From Botryllus schlosseri (lineage: Eukaryota > Chordata > Ascidiacea > Stolidobranchia > Styelidae), in assembly GCA_000444245.1 (NCBI GenBank), contig ATSW01013891.1:1-21434 (forward strand): 21,434 nucleotides of DNA, written 5' to 3'. The notes beneath the pieces were generated by a model. The model saw nothing but the letters and a program-made list of their open reading frames with translations, was not told where the DNA came from and made no database searches. Numbering within the stretch: position 1 is the first letter of the stretch; each line of letters opens with the position of its first letter. The translations under genes were made by a program, and so were the position numbers. Positions 9,453-17,344 of this stretch are shown in pieces.

Positions 9453-9510
9453 ATGAAAGCTGTTGTGATCAAATGTACGCTACTTGTATTCGTCGTGGTA
9501 TCTCCAGTAG
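9453..9510 (+). CDS. Exon 1: signal peptide
   Basis: It codes MKAVVIKCTLLVFVVVSPV plus one base and ends at CCAGTAG|GTAAGG (phase 1). A basic start followed by a long hydrophobic run and a small residue (Ala, completed by exon 2) near the end is a standard secretory signal. This ATG is chosen because it directly precedes the hydrophobic run and its donor phase fits exon 2; the open frame continues upstream to 9363 without a better ATG for secretion. Confidence 0.85.
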
Positions 9511-12500
9511 GTAAGGCGGGCTTGCACGAACCTTACCTTTATATAACCGATTCGGTAACACATACCTTTCATAGCCCTTTGCCGGAAGTGCTGGTACTGC
9601 AAGAATGCACGAAGCAATCTCGAATGCCTAATGAAAGGCAGGTTAGAGCAATGTCAAGTAAATCAGGTAAATGAAGGCATTGCATTATTTCAAGTTTAGA
9701 TCATCCTGAAGCTACACTCTATCTAATGTATAAAGATTAGTGATATTGATCCAAATGTATTTGTGCAGTACTACTGTCAGAACGAAGTGAGAGCCGTAGC
9801 CGGGGGTAAATATTTTGAGATCACGAAAAGATGCAAGCAGACGAATGCGTGTTCAAACAATCAAATGCAGGTATGTGGTGTGATTGAAAATTATAATGAA
9901 CGTGTCTCCGTGATAAATCTTCATAGAATAAGAAACGACTAATCCGTAATCGCATATTGTTGTAATCCGGCATAATTACTATTTAGCATGAACGTATAAG
10001 CTAGTCTAAGCCAGTAGTTCCCAACCTGTGGTACGCGAAGGTCTTCCAGGTGGTACGCGAGTAGATTCTGTTTTTTTTTTCGGCCGAAGGGAGTGATTAG
10101 TTCAGGTGGGTCTGATTTTGGGATTTTTGCCTCGTATTCGACGCTAGCTTCTCACGCTATTCCCCAGCTGTTAGTTTTCCCTTCTACGTGGGAGTGCGAG
10201 CAAGGATTTTCATCCCTAATGACTATCAAGTCGAAGATATACGAAACCTACTTGTTGCGCCCATGCATGACTTTCGAAGCGCTGTGAGCTAACGTATGCC
10301 ACGCATCGACCAGCTAGTGCAGGGGCGGCCAACCGTGGCCCGCGGGCCAAATGTGGCCGCGAGAAGATTGTGAGTGGTCCGCCAGATAATTCTCGAAATT
10401 ACTTATAATATCAAATAATAAACTACTCAGCTAATTTACTGTGAACTTCCAAGACCAACCAAAAACTTGAGTAGTCTGACCCCAACATTTGGGATGTTGA
10501 TGACTTAAATACCAGTTCCGACGCATGGGCGTAGCCAGGGTCCAGCAACATTTTTCCTAGATCTTTCTATATGACCATGGCCATAAATTAGAATATTTCG
10601 TGGTAGATTAATATTTTGCTTGGTATTCTTCTTAGTACTTCGCGCGATTTATTGTCACTCAATTTATGTAGCCCTTCCTGGATATAAAAATATGCCCAAT
10701 CCACCTAATTGACTATATTGGCAATTGTATGAGAACGTGCCGTCCAACAGCCGACTTCGCGTCTGCACTCGCAGCGATAATGATGAAGATGAAGATGATC
10801 GTCGATGAAACTTTGGCACGAAATGATAGACGCATGTTCACCGAAATCGCCGCTATTAATATGTTCAAATAATCCTGTGTTTGCCAAGTGAAGCCAGTAG
10901 TATATAGAGGTGACCCGCCATATATGCAAGTGACATTGGTATTGGCGGAACTCATTCACTAACTTTGAAAAATTTTCGCGCTTAGAGTGGTTACTTCATC
11001 ACTGCGTTGTGCACACTGACTCTTCATTACATAATTGTTATCGGTTTTGATACGTAGTAATATAAGTCTTGTGTTCATCATGACCTAATCCGGTTCGCTT
11101 CTATCGGGGGGCTAAAAAAAGATCATCTTCATTCAAGTGGTCCGCGCAATGGTTCGCAAATCTCACGTTGCCCTTTGGTCGCCCCTGAGCTATAGTGGAT
11201 TATAAACAAATGCAGCCATAGCATTAAATAACTTGGCTTTTGTTGTTTATTGTCAGTTCATTATGTTGTTCTTCTTGTGACTGGGGGTGAAAAAAAAAGA
11301 ATTCCATGCATCCCATCAGCCCTGACTGATAATGCCTAGTTTAATATAATTTGTTATTACACCTCGCATAGTTTAAATTCGTGCTTATGACGTCTTAAAT
11401 GGTGGGAACATTTTTGACCGCATTCGGCGCGCGTAACTTGTAGGTGGTACGCGAGCACTGCATAAAACCTCGAAATGGTGCGTGGGTGGAAAAAGGTTGG
11501 GAACCACTGGTCTAAGCGGTAGCGGAGTAGAAATCAATTTCTCATTACTGTAGTCGGAGATTGGATTGTTCTGTTCTATAAGAATTTAAGCGCATTACCT
11601 GGCCCAGATTGCATTACTTATTTCATCGCAGTTCAATATAATTTTCGGGTCTGTAAGCGCTTACACAGGAAAGAATGAGACACGATATAACTGAATGAGG
11701 CCTTTCTAGCTCAAATGCAATTGTATGCTTATTGTCCATATTTGTTTCCGATGATGAGCCAAGCATACTGTCTTAGAAAAACATAGTCCCAAGCAGTGGT
11801 CTATATTAACTATATTATCTCTATAGTCTAGACTAGATAGCCACGATACCACAGTAGCTCTATCCTTTAGTCTTGCAAACTGGATTTACTGGATTCGATT
11901 CCCGCTGGGTGCCTCTTATAATAACTAAGTCATTGGTGAGCAAGATCAGTACCGGTCGGGTAAATGATGGATAGTTTTGTGTCAGCAAGTTCATCAGGGG
12001 CAAAGCCTCTGACAAATATTGTACGGACAGCTGAGCAATGACCTGACATACTGTGATAGACGAACTTTCGGGTAGCACATGCCTGTTGAATACTGCGAAC
12101 CAGCCCTTGTATAAATTTGGATAACAAAGAAAACTCCGTGCGTTCACTCCGTGGCGCGCTCTTGTTGCTTTTTGCTTCATCGATGTATGTTGTTTATTTA
12201 TTCGGAATATCATTCCATTATTCACGATTAGTTACCATCGGCGCTTGCTCTTTACAAACTCATGTGTAAATGTAACACTCGCAATACCTATAATGCATCG
12301 TATTTTAGAACACCGAAGGCTTTTCTCCTTTCCAATGCGACACCAAAAAGCCTCACTCGGTATGCAGGTGTTGTTGTGGGTTCGACAATTGCAACGGCCC
12401 CGAGGTCGCTTGTTTATCAGGTACAATTCCTAAGTTTCCTATGTTCTTCTGTACGATCGGGATATCTTGGCGATGGATTTTAGCACCGTAATGATACAAA

Positions 12501-15500
12501 CGATTGGTTCAAGTTCGTGTTCGTGTTCGGTATACGAATATCGATAAATCATACGTTCGCATTCGCAAACGAACCTTGGTACATTCTAAACTGCGAACAT
12601 TTTTGCGAAACATCAGACGGTATCATTCGCAGCATCACGATGGCGGTAAGGAATTAAATATGCAAAACAAAGGAGTCGAGTGACGTCAGAAATGGAACAG
12701 ATTTGTGAGAATTTTGCTAACATATCACGCTATTCTGGCTGAAAAAAATGAATGGCTTGGTTTCGTCACTGCTGCGTGTTTACGCTGTGTGCTGCAGGTG
12801 GACAGTTATATACGACTGATGCGACCGGTATTGTGGTTCAAAATAGTGACTGGCGTCTGAAAATTCATGGAGATGTCCTAAAATACTGTGTGCGAACGCG
12901 AGACCCGCACTTGCACAGAGTGATCTAACCAGTTGCAGCTGTTGAACGCACCACTACGCTATCTCGCCACCCAACTGTTCATTTCAGTAGTTCTTAAACT
13001 AAGAGGCGCCCCCTTGTGGCTGAGCCACAGAAAGCACGATATTGTTGTTTACATGTCAGTGGTATCTTCATCATTCCAATATTCTGCGTTGTATTAATTA
13101 TTTTTACTTTTCAGCGCCACCAACATGTAAAGCCCCTCCTGATCGCCCATTAAATGGCTATCGAATATGTCCCAGCCGTCTTTCGGTAGGAGCGTCTTGT
13201 TATTACCGGTGTGACACAGGTGCGGTTTTATTCACTCACACGACTTCCTGAAATTTGTACGGTTATACCCCAACAGGTTTCAAGCTTATCGGGTCAAAAC
13301 AAACCCAATGCCAAAGTAATGGTAGAAGTGTATACTGGTCTGATGACCCACCACTCTGCATAGGTATGAAATATTTCATTCTTCCAGTCTTAAAATAATA
13401 CTTGCAATTTTACTTGTAATCATACTTGTATTGTAGTTGAACCCTGTAGATCGCTGAACGCCCCAGAGGAAGGAAATTTTGTCTGCAGTAGTGAGTTGAA
13501 CATCGGAAGCGAATGCACTTTCTCTTGCAATTCGGGACGCGTACTGATCGGGGAACGAACAATCAGATGCTGTAAGAGAGTGAAGCTTATAGTAAATTAT
13601 CTCACCAAACACATTACAACTTTCCGACTCATATTACAACAGTTAAATGCTCTGGAAGTATGGGTTAAATACTGTATCCTATTCGTTTATGTGGCGCGAA
13701 ATTTCGATAGGACTCAAATTCACCGGCGAAGATGCCGGCTTAACGAATTTCCACATGCGTAACTAAGTCGCACATGTGCGAATTATTATAACCAATGGCA
13801 GCAATAATCTGACTAGCTTTGGCAAACATCTATGTGTGAATGTCTATGCGGCTATTAAATATTGTCAGGATTTCCATTTCTAATTCCACGCTACCATGTA
13901 TTCTCGTTTTATAGCCATATTTTCCACGTGGACTGACACTGAGCCAGAATGCGCCGTGGTTACTTGTCAGCCCCACGACCGCTAAGTGCCAATTTCGTGC
14001 CATCTAGCGGGGTGTGCACAGATGGATACAATTTCGGAAGCGTCTGCACGTAAGGCTAGAACTATTCAAAAACATCCCGAACATGTCCACACTTCCCCTT
14101 TTTCATTGTTCAGGTTCGCTTGCCACCCTGATTATAACCTCGTTGGGGATGCTCAGATTCAATGTGGATTTCCCATTTCCAGGGCTAACGCTGGATCCTG
14201 GGACAAAAGATTGCCGAGATGTCTATGTAAGATAGACCGTCCTAAGATTTGATAAATTTGTAAACTCATAAAGACATATCTCTGTTGCGGGTTGGTGCAT
14301 ATCAAAGATGGGGTAAAAGTAGCGATTGTTGATAGTAACGCCATAAATTTATATTTAATTACAACTACAAATAACGAGTTTCGACTCATGAGAAACTGCT
14401 TGTAGCTGAAAAACATGGAATCCACCTGAAAGTCCTTGAATAATACGTTGTTTAAGAAAGTATATTGAAAAGGGGCGTCACAAAATCTTGTCCGGTATAT
14501 TGGGACCAGTGACAACTTTCAACATTTCACGATGTATCGTTGCTGCTACAACAAAACGAATAAGCTAGAAATAAGTGCAAGTTTCGAAGTTGTTTTCGTG
14601 TGTTACTCTACAGGGGTTATATCCTCGGTTGTTGGTGGATTAAACTCGCAAAGGTGATTTAAATAGGCCTATACCCCAATTCTACTTTCTACAAAATCAA
14701 AAATGTAACAAATTTAAAATTTACATACCAAAACTGCTGAAATAGAAGTGAAAGCAGTCTAAAATTACCACCACTGCAGTATGTAACACAAATAATTTGA
14801 ACGCATATGCCACAAAAGTATAAGTACTTCGTAACCGACCACATCTATAACACTTCCAGGTATCAACGTAAGACTGACGAGACTCTTAGTAGCATTGAAG
14901 AAATAGCACTTCCGTCATCCTAGATATCTAGAAACCGTGCTCTCGGTCCAATGGATTATCACAGTTCTGTTTCAAGTATTATTTGTTTGCTATATAAAGT
15001 GAAAAGATGTCGACCAGCACATTGTCCAACGAACCAAGTTGGAGACACATGTACATTTGACTGCGAACGTTGCACGGTACTCCGAGGAAGCCCGTCAATT
15101 CAATGTACCCGACTTGGGTGGTCTGACACCCCAGGAAGATGTATACCAGTCACATGCAGGGCACCCCCAAGGTAAAGATGGAGTTTTCTTCAATTTGGAA
15201 GTATTCATGTTCAATATATTTTCCCTCTTATGGATCACAGAGTCCCTGCGAATGGATCGATTCAATGTTCATCGAGCACAAATGCATGTGACAGTGTCTG
15301 CCGATATTCCTGCAACGCCGGGTACAGGATAGTTGGATCCCGACGAATTGCTTGTTTGCCAACTGGACTGTGGGACGGGACAGCTCCGATTTGCGAACGT
15401 ATGATCGTTTTCTTATCCATGGAAATCGGCCTGTATATTTTATATATGGCCTTCATATACATGACAACTAGTTACTGAGCAGTGAGTAATCGGCAGAGCG

Positions 15501-17050
15501 AGCTACCCGGTCATTACTTAAATTCGCCCGATCTCTCAAATTATATGAGGCAACTTAATTTGCATCGTACGCAGACATGACGACATTAGTTAAGTCGTGC
15601 ATTTTCATGTTTAGGTAATATATAAACAATATCATGCGGACTATGGGAAAAGTCGTATGGGATTTACTATACTTGAAAAGCTAACATAATGTACCTTTAA
15701 TTCGAGTATAGTTTGCAACATGATACTTCTTATTGAGAATAAAATTGAGCAAATGCTACCATGAATGTACCATAATGCTTTGTCAGGGATTGTAGCCTAC
15801 ATTCTCATATATGTTGACCCTGTGTTTTGTGTTAGGATATTTCATTACACCATTTAAAGAGATATTTTACGATATTCAAGCATACTTGATATTAATCTGG
15901 CAACATTTCATGTCAGGTATCTTTAGTTTCCATTGAACCACAAAAGTCTGAAGAAGTCTGAAGTCAGAAGTCTGAAGATGTCTGTCCTTCAATTATGTGA
16001 AATAACTGTTTGACTTTGCAAGCATGTTTTTAGGATAGTGTGTTCGATCCCTATCGTAGGGTTGCTATATTTCAAAATGGGGAATTGTGGACATAATAAT
16101 GATTCTGTTTGAGTGCATGAATTGGGCACTTTCATGCTGAAATCGAATTAGCCAGTTCCGTAGAGCAGTTGTTGCTGTGTTTTGATAAACATGCCGTTTG
16201 GACCAGTGGTTCTGAACCTTTTTGACCTCGCCGACAGGCAAAACTTCAAAACAAATGTTGCGGGTCTGTAATTAACCCGACATGTAATAACGATAAATGT
16301 ATGTAACTCAAATGCAATATTGGAAATTTCGCTTAATGCTGCCTTTTTTGATCATATATATTTGTGCGTGGTTCTATTGAAGTTTTTGGAAGGCGAAGCT
16401 CGCATATATAAGTCTATTAAACACCACTAACTTGATTGCGTTGTTCCGTATCCTTTTGAAGAAACGTGACTTTGCTGTTTGCTATTTAGCCTCTATTATA
16501 CTGCCGAGTGTCGTTTAATTGCATTGACGGCATTTAATTTCATGGTCTACTCTGACTATATTTAACAATTGTGCAAGTGTTGTATGCAGGGTTGCATTTA
16601 AAACAAAAATTGATTTTTGTTTTAAATGCAATCCTACGTACGACAATACCTCGAGAGGGACGATAGATATATACATCATGATGTGGTGACGATCTTGGTG
16701 GTAACCAAAATTGTAGATATACACTGTTACTATTACTAGCGTTATCCTCGGCACGGAACACGCAGGCAGTTGTCATTGAAGATAGGGGTGAACAATAAGT
16801 CGATTAATGAATACTGGAATTCATTCAAACCAGTAGTGTTTACATTATTTTACAGTATCCGAATGCGACCCGATCAGAGTTTCGGGAGTAAGCGCGAGTT
16901 GCTCGGACGGAAGATCTTTGGATAGTGAATGTACGATGAGCTGCTCACTACCAAATCATGAATTCGTCGGACCACAGCAAGTGACATGTAGGAAAGGACC
17001 TACGGATCCAATTCCGAAATGGGAGCCAGAAATCACGCAGTACTGTCGAC
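9453..17050 (+). CDS. Secreted Ly6/uPAR-like plus six-CCP (sushi) protein, 12 exons, 3' end uncertain
   Basis: Exons: 9453-9510, 9575-9666, 9769-9870, 12309-12420, 13115-13219, 13277-13363, 13437-13571, 13915-14049, 14114-14226, 15000-15171, 15241-15398 and 16856-17050. All introns read GT...AG. All phases agree except within exon 8, whose length is one base short of what its neighbours require. The product of about 450 residues has a signal peptide, one Ly6-like cysteine module and six CCP modules with six cysteines each. CCP proteins bind other proteins or glycans outside the cell (complement control, selectins), and Ly6 modules act in adhesion or signalling; the exact role is unknown. The final exon is not certain: the last donor is phase 1 and a candidate terminal exon lies at 17907-17968. 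No membrane segment was found, so it is secreted unless a missing exon adds an anchor. The family seems limited to invertebrates, which is recollection rather than a search result. Confidence 0.85.
9575..9666 (+). CDS. Exon 2: first part of Ly6/uPAR-like module
   Basis: After CCTTTCATAG it reads ALCRKCWYCKNARSN and then LECLMKGRLEQCQVNQ. The spacing Cys-x2-Cys-x2-Cys near a fresh N-terminus, then Cys and Cys-Gln, is that of the invertebrate Ly6-like modules with the NARSN signature. Two donors nine bases apart, CAA|GTAAAT at 9657/9658 and CAG|GTAAAT at 9666/9667, are both phase 0, so the residues VNQ could be optional; the second is preferred because it keeps the NQYYC junction usual for the family. 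Confidence 0.82.
9769..9870 (+). CDS. Exon 3: middle of Ly6/uPAR-like module
   Basis: After ATTTGTGCAG, phase 0, it codes YYCQNEVRAVAGGKYF, then EITKRCKQTNACSNNQMQ, ending at CAG|GTATGT. The CQNEVR and ITKRCKQ-x3-CxNN elements are the core strands of the module. The following intron of 2.4 kb hosts hAT copy B. Confidence 0.85.
10126..10290 (+). pseudogene. C-terminal hAT transposase remnant in copy B
   Basis: It reads SHAIPQLLVFPSTWECEQGF and SSLMTIKSK before the frame is lost within the following block, where copy A has KRYQLVAPIHDFR. It is the same C-terminal hAT dimerisation-region fragment as in copy A and equally non-functional. Confidence 0.78.
10320..11187. mobile_element. hAT element nested in copy B, GGCCCGCG family (868 bp)
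   Basis: The left end CAGGGGCGGCCAACC and the right end TTGGTCGCCCCTG are inverted repeats. The flanks AGCTAGTG (10312-10319) and AGCTATAG (11188-11195) agree at six of eight bases, fitting an aged target duplication, and copy A shows the corresponding undisturbed site (AAGCTGGTGG on its transposase strand). Its left subterminus and interior match the element at 6286-6990. Confidence 0.85.
11840..11910 (+). repeat. tRNA-derived SINE-like remnant
   Basis: A B-box-like GGATTCGATTCCCGC lies at 11891-11905, with a weak A-box-like TAGCTCTATCC about 36 bases upstream at 11855. The T stem and acceptor stem do not pair properly, so this is not a working tRNA gene. The 3' extent of any SINE body is not clear. 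Confidence 0.4.
12309..12420 (+). CDS. Exon 4: end of Ly6/uPAR-like module
   Basis: After CGTATTTTAG, phase 0, it reads NTEGFSPFQCDTKKPHSV, then CRCCCGFDNCNGPEVACLS and one base, ending CAG|GTACAA. The run Cys-x-Cys-Cys-Cys followed by DNCN is the terminal signature of the Ly6/uPAR fold (the Cys-Asn ending) and completes exons 2 and 3. It joins the first CCP module through a short linker. Confidence 0.88.
12892..12961 (-). repeat. tRNA-like repeat with A box, minus strand
   Basis: The minus strand has TAGCGTAGTGG (12951-12961), a perfect match to the Pol III A-box consensus. About 50 bases downstream is GCGGGTCTCGCGTTCGC, a poor B-box match. The spacing and weak B box argue against a real tRNA; a decayed SINE head is the likelier reading. 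Confidence 0.3.
12985..13040 (+). mobile_element. hAT-like left end fragment in intron 4
   Basis: CAGTAGTTCTTAAACTAAG followed by GGCGCCCCC resembles a common hAT terminus. No matching right end or 8-bp duplication was found before the exon at 13115, so it is a fragment at best. Confidence 0.35.
13115..13363 (+). CDS. Exons 5-6: CCP module 1
   Basis: Exon 5 (13115-13219) codes APPTCKAPPDRPLNGYRIC, then PSRLSVGASCYYRCDTG. A phase-1 intron of 57 bases follows, then exon 6 (13277-13363) codes GFKLIGSKQTQC and SVYWSDDPPLCIG. Six cysteines, the NGY turn and the Trp before the last Cys give a complete CCP module. The intron splits the module right after the CDTG turn. Reading through the intron meets a stop, so it must be removed. 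Confidence 0.88.
13437..13571 (+). CDS. Exon 7: CCP module 2, main part
   Basis: After CTTGTATTGTAG, phase 1, it reads VEPCRSLNAPEEGNFVC, then SSELNIGSECTFSCNSG and RVLIGERTIRC, ending TGC T|GTAAGA. It holds five of the six cysteines; the closing Trp and Cys come from exon 8. Confidence 0.85.
13915..14049 (+). CDS. Exon 8: end of CCP 2 and start of CCP 3, with an apparent one-base frame change
   Basis: After TCGTTTTATAG it reads SIFSTWTDTEPECAVVTC, closing CCP 2 and opening CCP 3. The frame then meets TAA at 13983, while the frame one base over gives PRPLSANFVPSSGV and CTDGYNFGSVCT, an ordinary CCP continuation ending at TGC AC|GTAAGG, which fits exon 9 (phase 2). The exon is 135 bases where its neighbours require a length one base greater modulo 3. 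The switch lies at or near a run of four C (13971-13974). This may be a sequencing or assembly slip in a homopolymer or a true disabling change of this allele; the intact surroundings favour the former. Confidence 0.78.
14114..14226 (+). CDS. Exon 9: CCP module 3, second half
   Basis: After TCATTGTTCAG it codes FACHPDYNLVGDAQIQC, then GSWDKRLPRCL, ending CTA T|GTAAGA (phase 1). It supplies the fourth to sixth cysteines and the closing Trp of CCP 3. The insert between the fifth cysteine and the Trp is slightly long for the family. Confidence 0.85.
14227..14999 (+). other. Intron 9
   Basis: It begins GTAAGA and ends TATATAAAG, a weak acceptor. No exon, repeat pair or RNA gene could be supported inside. 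Confidence 0.5.
15000..15171 (+). CDS. Exon 10: shortened CCP module 4 and start of CCP 5
   Basis: It codes LKRCRPAHCPTNQVGDTC, then TFDCERCTVLRGSPSIQC and TRLGWSDTPGRCIPVTC, ending CCA AG|GTAAAG (phase 2). CCP 4 has only four residues between its first and second cysteines where its neighbours have 11 to 16, so it looks like an in-frame loss of about nine codons, and it has an extra Cys in the loop. The acceptor TATATAAAG at 14999 has a weak pyrimidine tract but is the only one found that fits both phase and frame. Confidence 0.78.
15241..15398 (+). CDS. Exon 11: CCP module 5
   Basis: After TTATGGATCACAG it codes VPANGSIQCSSSTNACDSVC, then RYSCNAGYRIVGSRRIAC and LPTGLWDGTAPICE, ending GAA C|GTATGA (phase 1). 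Together with the Cys in exon 10 this is a complete CCP with a textbook NAGY turn and LWDGTAPIC ending. Confidence 0.9.
15944..15983. repeat. AGTCTGAAG short tandem repeat
   Basis: Four imperfect AGTCTGAAG units, the last two offset by inserted bases, lie within intron 11. Simple-sequence origin. Confidence 0.65.
16204..16270 (+). mobile_element. hAT left-end fragment in intron 11
   Basis: CAGTGGTTCTGAACC followed by TTTTTGACCTCGCC matches common hAT left termini. No partner right end or 8-bp duplication was identified downstream. Confidence 0.45.
16588..16635. repeat. 48-bp near-perfect palindrome (minimal foldback element)
   Basis: Two 24-base arms, beginning AGGGTTGCATTTAAAAC and inverted AGGATTGCATTTAAAAC, meet with no loop. 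Only one arm position and the central pair mismatch. Half copies or diverged copies lie at 5887-5910 and, inverted, near 7736-7782. A target duplication could not be fixed. Confidence 0.75.
16856..17050 (+). CDS. Exon 12: CCP module 6
   Basis: After TATTTTACAG it codes LSECDPIRVSGVSASC, then SDGRSLDSECTMSCSLPN and HEFVGPQQVTC, and a longer loop before KWEPEITQYCR, ending CGA C|GTAAGT (phase 1). This is the only CCP of the gene contained entirely in one exon. Its loop before the Trp is longer than in the others. The strong donor shows that at least one more exon follows. Confidence 0.87.
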
Positions 17051-17164
17051 GTAAGTAAGCATGAGTATGTCTTTAACATACTATTCAATAATTCAGAATC
17101 CGTCTGCTGGTATACAACCAGATAACTTGTAGAGCATATCACTAACGCTGTGTTATATCACAGC

Positions 17165-17198
17165 CAGGGATATCTAAAACTTTTTTTAGATATCCCTG
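17165..17198. mobile_element. 34-bp palindromic insertion with 9-bp target duplication
   Basis: Arms of 15 bases, CAGGGATATCTAAAA and its exact inverse, enclose the four bases CTTT. The unit sits between perfect 9-bp direct repeats TATCACAGC (17156-17164 and 17199-17207). This is the structure of a minimal inverted-repeat transposon. A 9-bp duplication is typical of Mutator-type rather than hAT transposases, but family assignment from such a small element is only a suggestion. Confidence 0.75.
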
Positions 17199-17344
17199 TA
17201 TCACAGCACAAACTTATTTTTTCGTCTCCGAATTCATGAGTAGAATTGTATCAGCGTATCTTTGCGAGATTGTGACTCGCTATAGTTATTATTAGCACAC
17301 GTTTTCTTTGCAATCAAATCCGTGGATATTTGAATTTATTTTTC

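Larger units (their letters stand above)
10012..11509 (+). mobile_element. hAT transposon copy B, interrupted by another hAT
   Basis: The ends are CAGTAGTTCCCAACC and GGTTGGGAACCACTG, with a perfect 8-bp duplication GTCTAAGC (10004-10011 and 11510-11517). Without the nested element the body is about 620 bp and is collinear, in reverse orientation, with copy A at 872-2737. The subterminal GGTGGTACGCGAG motifs are shared. Near 11328-11345 it has the intact sequence that in copy A was split by the element at 1031-2283. Confidence 0.92.
9871..12308 (+). other. Intron 3 (2.4 kb)
   Basis: It begins GTATGT and ends TATTTTAG. Most of its length is the hAT element at 10012-11509. The rest contains a tRNA-like repeat remnant near 11.85-11.91 kb and no exon that I can support. 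Confidence 0.75.
12421..13114 (+). other. Intron 4
   Basis: It begins GTACAA and ends ACTTTTCAG. It contains short repeats of TTCGTG (near 12513-12527), a TGACGTCA at 12681-12688, a minus-strand tRNA-like A box at 12951-12961 and an hAT-like left end at 12985. No exon is supported. Confidence 0.6.
15399..16855 (+). other. Intron 11 (1.46 kb) with dispersed repeats
   Basis: It begins GTATGA and ends TTTTACAG. Inside are a short AGTCTGAAG tandem repeat, an hAT left-end fragment and a 48-bp near-perfect palindrome. No exon is supported. Confidence 0.7.

Noticed and set aside
11836-11910. Possible tRNA gene
   Set aside because: The B box is good but the T stem and acceptor stem do not pair, so it is listed only as a SINE-like remnant.
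14159-14515. 118-codon minus-strand frame opposite exon 9
   Set aside because: It lies across a confident plus-strand CCP exon and its splice site, and has no domain.
15262-15462. Minus-strand frame opposite exon 11
   Set aside because: Shadow of a strongly supported CCP exon.
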